A DNA stretch of 62,123 nucleotides from Bacteroidales bacterium (GTDB taxonomy: Bacteria > Bacteroidota > Bacteroidia > Bacteroidales > Tenuifilaceae). Below the pieces are notes generated by a model. That model was not told the DNA's origin. It saw only the letters and a program-made list of their open reading frames with translations, and did not search any database. Position numbers and translations under genes: made by a program. Numbering within the stretch: the stretch's first letter is position 1; every line of letters starts with the position of its first letter. The DNA lies in contig JACABB010000020.1 of the NCBI GenBank assembly GCA_013376985.1, positions 1,637 to 63,759 of the forward strand. Reading direction: 5' to 3'. Below, piece by piece: positions 26,944 through 36,169 of this stretch.

Positions 26944-27465
26944 ATGGAAAACACTATTTTAAATGTAATCAACACTCGTCGCAGTGTACGTAAATTCACC
27001 AACAAAACTATTTCGGAAACCGATATTAAGGAAATTTTAGAGGCAGGCATGAATGCACCGTCAGCTGGAAACGAGCAGGCTTGGCATTTTATTGTGATGA
27101 CCGATAAAAGCGTAATGGAAGAATATTCAAAATTAAACAAAAATGTTGCTTATCTGAAAAGTGCTGCCGCAGCCATTTTAGTTTGCGGTAATACTAAGCT
27201 AGAAAAATATGCCGGTTATCATTTTCACGATTGCTGTGCTGCAACCGAAAATATTTTATTGGCTATACACGCCAAGGGCATGGGCGGTGTTTGGGGTGCA
27301 GTTTTCCCAAATACATTCGATGGCATTCGTGGACTTCTTAATTTACCCGAAAATTTAATTCCCGTTTCAGTAATCCCTTTCGGATATTTTGAAGAAAAAA
27401 CACAGGATGCTGAAAGTCGATATGATAAGCAAAAAGTACATTGGAATAAATTTCAAAACTCATAA
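26944..27465 (+). CDS. Nitroreductase-family flavoprotein (second copy)
   Basis: 173 residues. NTRRSVRKFTNKTIS and NAPSAGNEQAWHFIV form the FMN site, with ENILLAIHAKGMGGVWGAVFP as the central helix and PVSVIPFGYF near the end. This is a compact nitroreductase, distinct from the one at 5892-6512. It probably oxidises NAD(P)H and reduces nitro or quinone compounds. It is a single-gene unit ended by the hairpin at 27479-27501. Confidence 0.92.
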   Translation: MENTILNVINTRRSVRKFTNKTISETDIKEILEAGMNAPSAGNEQAWHFIVMTDKSVMEEYSKLNKNVAYLKSAAAAILVCGNTKLEKYAGYHFHDCCAATENILLAIHAKGMGGVWGAVFPNTFDGIRGLLNLPENLIPVSVIPFGYFEEKTQDAESRYDKQKVHWNKFQNS

Positions 27466-27478
27466 AAAGTTAAACGTT

Positions 27479-27501
27479 GAGCCGGATCTTTGATCCGGCT
27501 C
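27479..27501. terminator. Terminator after the second nitroreductase
   Basis: GAGCCGGATC (27479-27488), TTT loop, GATCCGGCTC (27492-27501): a perfect 10-bp stem 13 bp after the stop. Confidence 0.75.
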
Positions 27502-27614
27502 TCTATTAAATCAAGTTTTTTGACCTAACCATTCTTACCGAACTCTACTGATAGGCTTACTTACTCCTCGCTGGCAAAAAATGTATAAGATTTCAACCAC
27601 AGGAATTGAATACC

Positions 27615-27622
27615 TATATTTG
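27615..27622 (+). promoter_or_regulatory. -7 box directly before the TonB receptor start
   Basis: TATATTTG (TAnnTTTG) ends only 5 bp before the ATG at 27628, with TTC rather than TTG near -33. If used, transcription would start at or next to the start codon (leaderless). Confidence 0.4.
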
Positions 27623-27627
27623 CCGCA

Positions 27628-29778
27628 ATGAAAAAGTTAATTACAATTCTACTCTTTATTCCTTTGTTTGCTAATGCCCAGAATACATTCAAGGCAATTG
27701 TTAAGGATAGTTTAACGAATGAACCGCTCGTTGGCTCATCGGGCATTCTAAAAGGCACTACAATTGGGAGTAGCGTAGATTTAAACGGGAAATTTGAAAT
27801 CAAAAACATTCCGAACGGAAAGCAGACCATTGTTTTCAGCTTTATTGGTTATGAAAACTTAGAGATAACTTACACTTTTCCAATTAATGAGAATTTACAA
27901 GAACACATCATCTACCTAAAACCTAAAACGGAGAAATTAGAAGAGGTAGTTGTAACATCAACTCGAACAAATTCCCGTATTGAAAATATTCCCATCAGAG
28001 TTGAAGTAATTGGCAAAGAAGAGGTGGATGAAGAGGTTAATATTAAGCCCACCAATATCTCGAAACTACTGTTAGAGTCTACTAGCATTCAATCGCAGCA
28101 AACATCAGCCATCACAGGCAACGTTAGCATTCGTTTATTAGGACTGGATGGTAAATACACTCAAATTCTCAAAGATGGATTCCCTCTTTACAGCGGATTT
28201 GCTCAAGGGTTGAGCGTTTTAGAAATCCCACCGTTAGATTTAAAGCAGGTTGAAATAATCAAAGGTTCATCATCATCGCTATACGGAAGCGATGCCATTG
28301 CAGGCATTATAAATTTAATATCAAAACAACCTCAGCGAAAAAGAGAACTTACATTTTTAGTAAATCAAACCTCATTGCAGGGAACGGATGCAAACAGATA
28401 TTTCTCTCAACGCTGGAAAAAGGTTGGCTTTAGCGTTCTTGCCACTAGCAATTTTCAAAATGCAGAGGATGTTAACAAAGATGGCTTTTCCGATCTGCCA
28501 AAAACGTTAACCATTGGTGTTGCGCCTACCTTTTACTACTACTTAAACTCTACCACCACCCTCCTATTCGGTCTCAACGGAACATTTGATAAACGCAAAG
28601 GGGGTGATATGGAAGTGCTGAAAAATCAACCTAGCTTAATGCATCAATACTTCGAAGAGAATATCTCGAATCGCATTTCAACGCAGATGAAGTTTGATAA
28701 ACAATTTGAAAATGGCAAATCGCTGACTTTTAAAAATAGTATTTCCTATTTCGATAGAGCCATTAATCAACCCGCCTCTACATTCAAAGGGAATCAAATG
28801 AGCAGCTATACCGAAGCATCATTCAACTTCCGAATTGCAAAACATCAATTCGTTAGTGGAATTGATGTTATCACTGAGAAATTTTCGGAAGATACTACCA
28901 AGAGTCATCAACAGAGGAATTACAATTATATCACCACTGGATTCTTTCTACAAGATGATTGGAACCCTTTTGATAAAGTTACCTTACAGGCAGGTGTAAG
29001 AACCGATTACCAAAATCAGTTCGGAATTTTTGTACTACCCCGTTTGGCTATAATGTACAAATTCAGCAAAGAGTTTTATGTAAGAGCGGGTAGCGGTTTC
29101 GGGTACAAAGTGCCAAGTATATTTTCAACAGAATCAGAACAAGAAGGGATTAACCTTATTCAACCTCTATCAACCATCATTAAGGCAGAAAAATCTATCG
29201 GAGCCAATTTAGATTTTAATTACAAAAAGCAGTTTGATGGTGAAAGTATGATATCCATCAACCAATCATTTTTTGCAACGCAAATAGATAATCCCTTGGT
29301 ACTAGATACTATTCGGTTTATTAACAAAAACAAACCAATTTTCACAAAAGGGTTTGAAAGCAATTTACGATTAGTGCTAGATGAATTTCAACTATTTGTG
29401 GGTTATACTTTTATTGATGCTCGCAGAAAATATGATACCACACAATCGTTTATCCCATTAACCCCAAAACACAAAGTTAATGTTGATATTATTTATGAAG
29501 ATGAAAACAATTATTCGCTTGCCATTGAAGGATATTATCTCTCCCCCATGTTTCGTGACCAAGATTTAAAAACTAAGGATTACTTTACCATTGGCCTAAT
29601 TGCGCAAAAACATTTTAAACATTGCAGTATTATCGCAAATTGCGATAATATATTTGATGTCCAGCAAACACGTTTTGAAAACATTGTCAACCCACCAGCC
29701 AGTGCACCAACTTTTCGGCAAATTTATGCACCGCTAAGCGGAAGAGTTTTCAGTGTTGCTCTTAGAATAAAAATTTAA
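27628..29778 (+). CDS. TonB-dependent outer-membrane receptor
   Basis: 716 residues: signal peptide (1-18), a carboxypeptidase-like regulatory domain (about 20-105, with SVDLNGKFEIKNIPNGKQTIVFSFIGYE), then a plug domain (LEEVVVTSTR as TonB-box region, IRLLGLDGKYTQILKDGFPL, GSSSSLYGSDAIAGIINLISK) and a 22-strand type barrel ending in RVFSVALRIKI. This is an energy-dependent importer of a ligand such as a siderophore, vitamin or metal. The ligand is not deducible. The dispersed palindrome is embedded in frame at 29632-29646 (I-A-N-C-D). No SusD partner is present. Confidence 0.95.
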   Translation: MKKLITILLFIPLFANAQNTFKAIVKDSLTNEPLVGSSGILKGTTIGSSVDLNGKFEIKNIPNGKQTIVFSFIGYENLEITYTFPINENLQEHIIYLKPKTEKLEEVVVTSTRTNSRIENIPIRVEVIGKEEVDEEVNIKPTNISKLLLESTSIQSQQTSAITGNVSIRLLGLDGKYTQILKDGFPLYSGFAQGLSVLEIPPLDLKQVEIIKGSSSSLYGSDAIAGIINLISKQPQRKRELTFLVNQTSLQGTDANRYFSQRWKKVGFSVLATSNFQNAEDVNKDGFSDLPKTLTIGVAPTFYYYLNSTTTLLFGLNGTFDKRKGGDMEVLKNQPSLMHQYFEENISNRISTQMKFDKQFENGKSLTFKNSISYFDRAINQPASTFKGNQMSSYTEASFNFRIAKHQFVSGIDVITEKFSEDTTKSHQQRNYNYITTGFFLQDDWNPFDKVTLQAGVRTDYQNQFGIFVLPRLAIMYKFSKEFYVRAGSGFGYKVPSIFSTESEQEGINLIQPLSTIIKAEKSIGANLDFNYKKQFDGESMISINQSFFATQIDNPLVLDTIRFINKNKPIFTKGFESNLRLVLDEFQLFVGYTFIDARRKYDTTQSFIPLTPKHKVNVDIIYEDENNYSLAIEGYYLSPMFRDQDLKTKDYFTIGLIAQKHFKHCSIIANCDNIFDVQQTRFENIVNPPASAPTFRQIYAPLSGRVFSVALRIKI
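29632..29646. repeat. Dispersed palindrome ATCGCA-N3-TGCGAT (copy 5, inside a gene)
   Basis: Exact copy with spacer AAT in the last barrel strands of the TonB receptor, translated I-A-N-C-D. Confidence 0.85.
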
Positions 29779-29830
29779 CCCTGTTTTCTGATTTAGTTTG
29801 ATGTACAGAAGGAAGTAAATTCATCGAAGA

Positions 29831-30898
29831 TTAGTATTTATTTCTCTTCATGTCCTTTTTATAATTCTTAAACATCTTCCCAAACTCCTTCTCCTTTTTT
29901 CGCCTCTCGGCAACTGTTGATTCAAAAAACGCCTTCTCTTTTTCTATTTTAAGATAGTTCTCGTAGGAATCTCTATCTATTTCACCTTTTTCCACGGCTT
30001 CAATAACAGAGCAGCCAATTTCATTGGTATGCGTACAATCTTTAAATTTACAATTATGGGAAAGTTTAACAATTGTATCAAAGGTTAATTCCAGACCCTC
30101 TGCGGTATCGGCAATACCAACCTCTCTCATCCCTGGAGTATCTATCAGTATACCGCCATTCTCAAGAATAATCAACTCCCTATGACTTGTAATGTGTTTC
30201 CCTCTATTTGTGCTCTGGCTTATTGTATCCGTTCTCATTACAGTTTTGCCGGAGAGATTATTTAAAAGTGATGATTTCCCAACGCCCGAAGAACCAAGCA
30301 TACAGTAAGTTTTCCCTTTTTCAATGAGCGGTTCTATTGGTTCGTACCCATCCTTTGTAATGTTACTAATTGCGATAACTGGAATGTTTTTAATTCGAGT
30401 TTTTATGCTTTCTACTATCTCCGATATCTTTGATTCATCTATTAAATCGGTTTTGGTGAGTATGATAATAGGGCTAACCTTGGATGAATTACAAATGGTT
30501 AGATATCTTTCGAGCCTGTTGATATTAAAATCCCTATCAATGGCTTGAAGCAGCAAAGCGTAATCAATATTTGTTGCTATTATCTGAATCTCGCCAAATT
30601 GACCAACTGCCTGTCTTTGAATGGTTGAAAATCGTGGTAATATTTTATGAATAATTGCAAAATCAGGATCATAAGTTGCCAGTGCAACCCAATCGCCTAC
30701 GGCAGGGAAATCTTCACGACCTTTTGCAGTAAAACGCATATTGCCCGTTATCTCTGCTTCAAATTCACCACTAAGTACCCTGACGATATACCGTTCCTTA
30801 TGCTCTGCAATAACTCGCCCTATCTCAAAATTATCGAGATTATTTTCAATTCTAAATTTCTCAAGATTGTCGTTATATCCTAAATCCTCTAATTTCAT
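29831..30898 (-). CDS. rsgA: Ribosome small-subunit-dependent GTPase A
   Basis: 355 residues. N-terminal OB-fold (VRVLSGEFEAEITGNMRF), then a circularly permuted GTPase with motif order G4 (ILTKTD), G1 (GSSGVGKSS) and G3 (DTPGMRE), and a C-terminal zinc site (CKFKDCTHTNEIGC). It assists late 30S maturation. It ends in a Lys-rich tail. The acetyltransferase gene upstream is 21 bp away on the same strand. Confidence 0.95.
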   Translation of the reverse strand: MKLEDLGYNDNLEKFRIENNLDNFEIGRVIAEHKERYIVRVLSGEFEAEITGNMRFTAKGREDFPAVGDWVALATYDPDFAIIHKILPRFSTIQRQAVGQFGEIQIIATNIDYALLLQAIDRDFNINRLERYLTICNSSKVSPIIILTKTDLIDESKISEIVESIKTRIKNIPVIAISNITKDGYEPIEPLIEKGKTYCMLGSSGVGKSSLLNNLSGKTVMRTDTISQSTNRGKHITSHRELIILENGGILIDTPGMREVGIADTAEGLELTFDTIVKLSHNCKFKDCTHTNEIGCSVIEAVEKGEIDRDSYENYLKIEKEKAFFESTVAERRKKEKEFGKMFKNYKKDMKRNKY

Positions 30899-30919
30899 TT
30901 CTAATGTAAAATTACTCTA

Positions 30920-31432
30920 CTAATTTCCGAATAGCATTAGCTCCTCATCATTTGCCTGCGATGTAATAATCTTTATAAACTTTAAACCTACTCTTTCTAA
31001 TAAATTTATTGATCTTTTGTTTGTAGGTATTGTTATTGCCATTACGCATGGAATATTAAGCGAGTCCTTAGCATAATTTATTGTAGCTTTTGCCACCTCA
31101 AATGCATAACCTTTTCCTGTATAATCTGGCAAAAATGCAAAACCAATATCGGGATTATCTAAATAATCACGTTTAAGCAAACCGCACATTCCTATTGGTG
31201 TTTTACTGTGCTTTAATTCAACTAAAGATAATCCAAATCCATTCTCCTGATAGCTTTTAATTGCCCCATTCAAAAGATAATCCTTTGCCTGATCGGTATT
31301 CTTTACATTACGGTCGCCAATGAACTCTAACCATCCTGGGCTATTAAGAAGGTTAACAATAAATTCCGTATCATTTAATGTAAACTCCCGAAGAGCTAGT
31401 CGCTCTGTTTCTAGAATCATTTTCATCAACAC
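30920..31432 (-). CDS. GNAT-family N-acetyltransferase (RimJ/RimL type)
   Basis: 170 residues. ETERLALREFTLNDTEFIVNLLN is the typical RimJ/RimL opening, and FAFLPDYTGKGYAFEVAKATINYA is the acetyl-CoA loop, followed by NKRSINLLERVGLKF. The substrate is unknown, either protein N-termini or small amines. It lies between rsgA and the CAT-like gene in the same orientation with short gaps, possibly one transcript. Confidence 0.88.
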   Translation of the reverse strand: MLMKMILETERLALREFTLNDTEFIVNLLNSPGWLEFIGDRNVKNTDQAKDYLLNGAIKSYQENGFGLSLVELKHSKTPIGMCGLLKRDYLDNPDIGFAFLPDYTGKGYAFEVAKATINYAKDSLNIPCVMAITIPTNKRSINLLERVGLKFIKIITSQANDEELMLFGN

Positions 31433-31461
31433 TAAAATTATAAGTTGGAGGTTGTTTTTTC

Positions 31462-32082
31462 TTAAATCATTTGATTTTGAAACTCATCAATAAACTGCCC
31501 CACATGAATTCCATCCATTAAGGCATGATGAACATGAATTGAAATTGGCATTTTTTTCACATTATCATGTTCTGAAATCTTTCCAAATGTAATCTTCGGG
31601 CAACTATCTTTAAACGAAAAACTTCGTGCATGAGATACCGATTTAAAGTTAATCCAAGGTAAGGAGGAATAATGGATTACATTTTCATCCGAAACAGCAG
31701 GAAATAACTCCTTACTGTTCCTAACTTTTTCAATCACTTTTTTTGCTTCTAAATTGAACATTTGAAAATCTTCATAATAATCTATACGGGAAAATCCAAA
31801 TGTTCCATCAGGTCTATCGATTGTTGGTGAGGCAAGTACCTTATCGTAAATAAAAACATTTTCATTTTCTATTCTGTAACGGAAAGGCTCTATTTTATTT
31901 GCAGCAACTAAGGATTTATACAAATAGTAAAGGAAAAACGAAATACCCTCGCTTTTACATTTTGCGTATGATTTAGTACAATCAATATCAACGCAAATGC
32001 CAAAGAATGGCTCTTCAAATTGTTTAAAGAATTCGAAATGGTTATGCCTTGTCCATTTTTCAATATCTAATTGAGTTTTCAT
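31462..32082 (-). CDS. Chloramphenicol-acetyltransferase-like protein (CatA fold)
   Basis: 206 residues. The catalytic motif HHALMDG (about 189-195) matches the HHxxxDG of type A chloramphenicol acetyltransferases. FFLYYLYKSLVAANKIEPFRYRI, FGFSRIDYYEDF and PWINFKSVSHARSFSFKDSCPKITFGK are further family regions. Length is near the usual 210-220. Many chromosomal members of this family do not confer resistance, so the substrate is open. Confidence 0.88.
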   Translation of the reverse strand: MKTQLDIEKWTRHNHFEFFKQFEEPFFGICVDIDCTKSYAKCKSEGISFFLYYLYKSLVAANKIEPFRYRIENENVFIYDKVLASPTIDRPDGTFGFSRIDYYEDFQMFNLEAKKVIEKVRNSKELFPAVSDENVIHYSSLPWINFKSVSHARSFSFKDSCPKITFGKISEHDNVKKMPISIHVHHALMDGIHVGQFIDEFQNQMI

Positions 32083-32217
32083 AAAACCGAAATATATTTA
32101 TTCTTTTGATTATCTGATTAAAAATTATTAATACCATGTCAAATATTTTGAATTGGGCTACAAAGCATACGTGGTAAAAGAATTGTGTAAAAATTTACGC
32201 CAAATATATTACCACGT

Positions 32218-32497
32218 ATTAATTAACGTGAACTCGATATAAGAAATGTAATAATGTGTTTATTTTTAATGATATATAATTATTTAAGATAATGATGGAA
32301 GGTTGGAATGATGGAACTGGAGCGAAGCGGAACTCGACGAAGTCAATAATGGAGAACAAGAGGTTAGATTTTTGCTTGTATCCTCCATTTTTGACTTCGT
32401 CGAACTCGTAAACTCGGTTCCATTGATTCAAATAAAATAAACCGATTGATATTTAGATTAATACATTGTTTCTTACATCGAACTGACGTTAATTAAT
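32218..32497. mobile_element. MITE-like element with terminal inverted repeats (copy A)
   Basis: 280 bp bounded by imperfect 29-bp inverted ends (32218-32246 and 32469-32497, 25 of 29 matching). The outermost 12 bp, ATTAATTAACGT, are perfect. Inside is a second inverted pair built from GGAACTCGACGAAGTCA and TGACTTCGTCGAACTC. It encodes no protein. Related ends occur at 59677-59830 and, as a single end, near 49317-49344. It fills most of the gap between the CAT-like and beta-barrel genes. Confidence 0.65.
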
Positions 32498-32506
32498 AAA
32501 AGATCT

Positions 32507-33121
32507 TTATAGTGAAATACTAATTCCAACACCCAAACCTAATCCACTATAAATATTCCTATAGTTATTATCATTATTCTCCTTGTCTTTGTATGATGTA
32601 TAATTGTACCCAACACCAATATCTACAGAAACCTTATCGTTAAGGAATATTCCAAATCCCCCTCCTAAATCAAATGAAAACATTCCTGTAGTGCTTTTAA
32701 TGGTAGAACCATTTACTGGATTGTCCTTTGCTGTCAAACTACTAAAACCAGCTGAACTATTCAAATATGGTTTTATATTACTTGTGCCAAAATAGTATTT
32801 TATAAATGGAGAAATTCCTAAACTAGTTGAGCTAAACTTATTATGATTCTTATCCTCTTGATATGAGATACCAATTGGTAATTTAACTCCAATGGCTAGG
32901 TTATCAATAATAAAAAAACCGATTTTGGGAGAAAGTTGGAAACTCATTGAACTACCAGAACTTCCACTACCATTATCTGTTTTCCATTTTGAATTCATTG
33001 CGCTAAAATCTAACTTAGAATCGCCGCCTAATAAAAAAGTACCTTGAGTCGTCTGTCCATAAACAGAGAAAACAAATAGCATTAAAATAAATACACTTAA
33101 GAAAAATTTTAAATTTTTCAT
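32507..33121 (-). CDS. Outer-membrane beta-barrel protein
   Basis: 204 residues with a signal peptide (cut after SVYGQ, about 22). Alternating hydrophobic strands include MSFQLSPKIGFFIIDNLAIGVKLPIG, LGISPFIKYYFG and FSFDLGGGFGIFLNDKVSVDIGVGYNYT, with a terminal IYSGLGLGVGISISL. This is the small OmpA-like or porin-like barrel pattern. Function is unknown. Confidence 0.8.
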   Translation of the reverse strand: MKNLKFFLSVFILMLFVFSVYGQTTQGTFLLGGDSKLDFSAMNSKWKTDNGSGSSGSSMSFQLSPKIGFFIIDNLAIGVKLPIGISYQEDKNHNKFSSTSLGISPFIKYYFGTSNIKPYLNSSAGFSSLTAKDNPVNGSTIKSTTGMFSFDLGGGFGIFLNDKVSVDIGVGYNYTSYKDKENNDNNYRNIYSGLGLGVGISISL

Positions 33122-33525
33122 TTTTTAAAAATTATTGTAATCCTACTCTTAAGATTTTCGGTATCCTCTCCTTACTCTTATGGATTTTCTGGAATCTCCG
33201 TTTTTAATATTCTTTTGTAATACTTTTTTAAATTAATACAACCATAAAGTCATGTTTTTGAATATGTTGAAGAATTTATTCAATCAAACATTCAAAACTT
33301 ATCTTATTATATTTTTTTTGTAAAATCAAGTTTGAAACGACTCTCTTATCCCTTTAGTAAAGCTAGTAAAAAGTGTTGAGCCTAACAAATGAATTTTCAA
33401 TCCAAATACAATAAATATGATTACAGTGATTCTAAATACAAGCAAAAGTCTTTCTCTATCCTTGGGATTGGATTATAATGCAAAATGGAGTTTGTATTAA
33501 TTCTAATATATTTTAAACCACCTTA
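33122..33525. other. 404-bp gap without a recognised feature
   Basis: AT-rich, with only short open frames (the longest on the plus strand is 29 codons ending near 33476). No repeat or hairpin stands out. Confidence 0.5.
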
Positions 33526-34626
33526 TTATGAATGAAAAATTAGTACTGGAATATCCGCTGTGTATAGTAATTTTTTGGTAATAGAAGTGTTAAACATTTT
33601 ATAAATAAGATTACGCTTTTGATGAGTTAAGGCTACAAGGGTTATTCTATTTTCTGATATATAATTCTTAAAAATTTTTGTAATATCCTTTCCCTTAACA
33701 ATTGAGCAATAAACTTTAACCTTGGGGTTTACTTCATTGAAATACTCTTTAAGTTGGTTCATATTAGCCTTTTCGATTGCGCTATCGGGTTCGTCAGTAA
33801 CGTGAATACAATGTATATTTACATTAAAAGATGATGTAATGCTGATTAACTTTCTTATGGCAACAAAATCGCTTTCGTCATAATTTGTTGCGTAAAGTAC
33901 ATTTTTAACTTCATCAACACCCTTTAATACTGCAGCTTCAGGTATTACTAATAATGGGATTTTGGTTTCGTCAGAGACCTCTGTGGCAACACTACCAACC
34001 AGTTCGGTGCTACGATATCCTTCGCCCTTAGTTCCCATAACAATTATACCTGGTTTATACCTTAAGCCCATTTCAATAATACCATAGGCAGCATAACCCT
34101 CAACAAGTGAATAACCAATCTTGATATGCCCAAAACCTAGCTCATTAGCAAAACTTTTAAGATCAACATAGAATTTAAGAAGCTTATCTTTTGCATTTTT
34201 ATGAAGAACACCATAACTGATATCAATATCAATTTGAATGCTTGCTGCATCAGTAAAAGGTATCATATCCACCATAGGTGAGTTGAATACATGAAGAAGC
34301 TTTATTTCCGAGCCATATTTTGATGCTAGATGCACGGCAAACCGAGCAGCATTCTGCGAAGGAGTAGAAAAATCAATAGGAACAAGTATTTTCCTTGGGT
34401 TAATAAGTTTAGATGGGTGTTCTTTAGGGTGTTTTTCGGCAAGAAGTTTCAACGCTTTCTCAACCTCCGACTCTTTAATCTGAACCTGAACTCCCTCCGA
34501 TACCATGGGTTGAACAAGGTTGATATTATTTAAGTAGCACTCTATCCCATTCGACTTAAGGTAAGTTTGCAAGATTTGTGCACTTGCATAATTTTCGGTG
34601 GCTATAACAGTTAACTTTTCTTCCAT
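33526..34626 (-). CDS. DUF2007-like domain fused to two universal stress protein domains
   Basis: 366 residues. Residues 1-65 (IATENYASAQILQTYLKSNGIECYL to VEKALKLLAE) resemble the DUF2007 signal-transducing domain. A complete Usp domain follows (KILVPIDFSTPSQNAARFAVHLA, ending IIVMGTKGEGYRSTELVGSVATEVS), then a second, more diverged one (VKNVLYATNYDESDFVAIRKLIS) ending ITKKLLYTADIPVLIFHS. The G-x2-G-x9-G(S/T) nucleotide motif is recognisable in domain 1 and lost in domain 2. It is cytosolic, with a stress or nucleotide-sensing role. Confidence 0.82.
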   Translation of the reverse strand: MEEKLTVIATENYASAQILQTYLKSNGIECYLNNINLVQPMVSEGVQVQIKESEVEKALKLLAEKHPKEHPSKLINPRKILVPIDFSTPSQNAARFAVHLASKYGSEIKLLHVFNSPMVDMIPFTDAASIQIDIDISYGVLHKNAKDKLLKFYVDLKSFANELGFGHIKIGYSLVEGYAAYGIIEMGLRYKPGIIVMGTKGEGYRSTELVGSVATEVSDETKIPLLVIPEAAVLKGVDEVKNVLYATNYDESDFVAIRKLISITSSFNVNIHCIHVTDEPDSAIEKANMNQLKEYFNEVNPKVKVYCSIVKGKDITKIFKNYISENRITLVALTHQKRNLIYKMFNTSITKKLLYTADIPVLIFHS

Positions 34627-34718
34627 GGTTGTATGAATTAATCATACGTAAGTTATGGAAAACTAAAGGTAATGTCAAATGATTGGATGGATTAAACGAG
34701 TGGTTCTGAAATAAAAAA

Positions 34719-34739
34719 AGCGTGAGGGTTACTCACGCT
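34719..34739. terminator. Terminator after the lipoprotein gene
   Basis: AGCGTGAG (34719-34726) and CTCACGCT (34732-34739), 5-nt loop, with A and T runs on either side, 18 bp after the stop. Confidence 0.75.
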
Positions 34740-34756
34740 TTTCTTATCATAATTTA

Positions 34757-35821
34757 TTATTTGCCATTTGGATTATAATACAGACTCTCCATACATCCAC
34801 CGATAAACTCAAGAAGGTTATGGAAATATTCACTTACTGGTTTACTCTCTCCATTATTAAAGAATATATAGGGAATCCAAGAGTTTTCAACCTTTACCAA
34901 TTTCACATCACCTACTTTTGCGCCATCGGTTGTATAAACAGAGATTTTTTCGATAGTATTAGGATCAGTCACATTTTGATAGGTGTTGAAATCAAATGTA
35001 AACTCTATCCTGATCTCAATATTCTTAACAATAATTTTAGCGTTGACATCAGCCGTAAAACTAGTTTGAGATGGTTTATAAACACCATTTGAACTAAATT
35101 GATATACAATAGCACCATCTTTCTTTAGCTCATCCAGTGCTGTGGAGGTAATTTGGGTATTTGAAATATTAATTGAAAACTGACGAGTTGACACAAATTT
35201 TCCAAAGGTTGTCACAATGTTATAGTTATAATTAACCAAATTGCTATATGCAGCAGTTGCAACGATTGTCCAAATGGTCTGACCTCCAATTTCAATTTTA
35301 CCTTTTAATTGTGTTGGAACTGAAGAATTTAATAAAGTGGTTGATTGATAATCATATATTGTAAGTGTTGCATTATTATTTGCATTTGAAATTGGAAATG
35401 GAAACAACAAAACCATTTTATCAGTTGGGGTTGATAATGTTTTGGTAAAACTGTTTGTACTTTTTTCATAGGTATAAGTTCCTGGAACGAATTCAAAATC
35501 TGGAGTTCCACCTACAATTCTTTTGGACAATGCAGATTCTACTAAAATATCTTTTTGCTCCTTAAGAAATGTTTGAGCATTAGCTGATGATTTTTGGGGA
35601 AGGCTACCGAATGGTAGGTTCATTCCATCTAATACATCTGCTACTTGATGTCCCTGAGTTGCGGCAAGGTCAGTAACATCAGTAGCATAACCATTGTCAA
35701 TAGTTGTTAATGCTGTTACAGCTTGATCTTTAGTTAGTGGACTTGGATCATCTTTTTTGCATGATGCAAAAATTAATACAACTGCAATTAGCAATAATGA
35801 AAGTAGATTTTTTGTTTTCAT
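34757..35821 (-). CDS. Lipoprotein of unknown function
   Basis: 354 residues. A lipoprotein signal peptide ends in IFASC (Cys about 20), followed by KKDDPSP. The mature part is Thr/Ser/Asn-rich and strand-rich, with no recognisable catalytic motif, typical of cell-surface lipoproteins of the phylum. It is a single gene with its own terminator; the 348-bp region upstream shows nothing besides the terminator of the next gene. Confidence 0.75.
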   Translation of the reverse strand: MKTKNLLSLLLIAVVLIFASCKKDDPSPLTKDQAVTALTTIDNGYATDVTDLAATQGHQVADVLDGMNLPFGSLPQKSSANAQTFLKEQKDILVESALSKRIVGGTPDFEFVPGTYTYEKSTNSFTKTLSTPTDKMVLLFPFPISNANNNATLTIYDYQSTTLLNSSVPTQLKGKIEIGGQTIWTIVATAAYSNLVNYNYNIVTTFGKFVSTRQFSINISNTQITSTALDELKKDGAIVYQFSSNGVYKPSQTSFTADVNAKIIVKNIEIRIEFTFDFNTYQNVTDPNTIEKISVYTTDGAKVGDVKLVKVENSWIPYIFFNNGESKPVSEYFHNLLEFIGGCMESLYYNPNGK

Positions 35822-36117
35822 AGTTTATTTTTTTGTGGTTAAGTATTTTTAATTCTCAAATTAAAAACAAGATAAATAGTTAAACGATTTTTTTCAAAAT
35901 AATGTTTGTTTTTTTTATTTAAACATAAATAAAAAATGGTTGATTCTACATACAGAAATTAATTATGGTTTATTGCAACAACACCGATAATTGTTTAAGC
36001 AAATGCTATGCCAAATTTTAGTTTTTTGAAATAATGAGTGTAAATCTAATGCTAAAGTGCTAACGTTATAATAAATACAGTAATTCATATTTCTTTAATA
36101 TAACAATTGGGCTTAAA

Positions 36118-36147
36118 AAACCCTAACCAATTTAATGATTAGGGTTT
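36118..36147. terminator. Terminator after the nucleoside symporter
   Basis: AAACCCTAA (36118-36126) and TTAGGGTTT (36139-36147), 22 bp after the stop of the gene at 36170. Confidence 0.7.
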
Positions 36148-36169
36148 ATATCGTTATACTTTATAAGTA

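Noticed and set aside
31462-32082. Chloramphenicol resistance gene
   Set aside because: Fold and HHxxxDG motif are clear, but chromosomal homologues often have other substrates; no mobile context.
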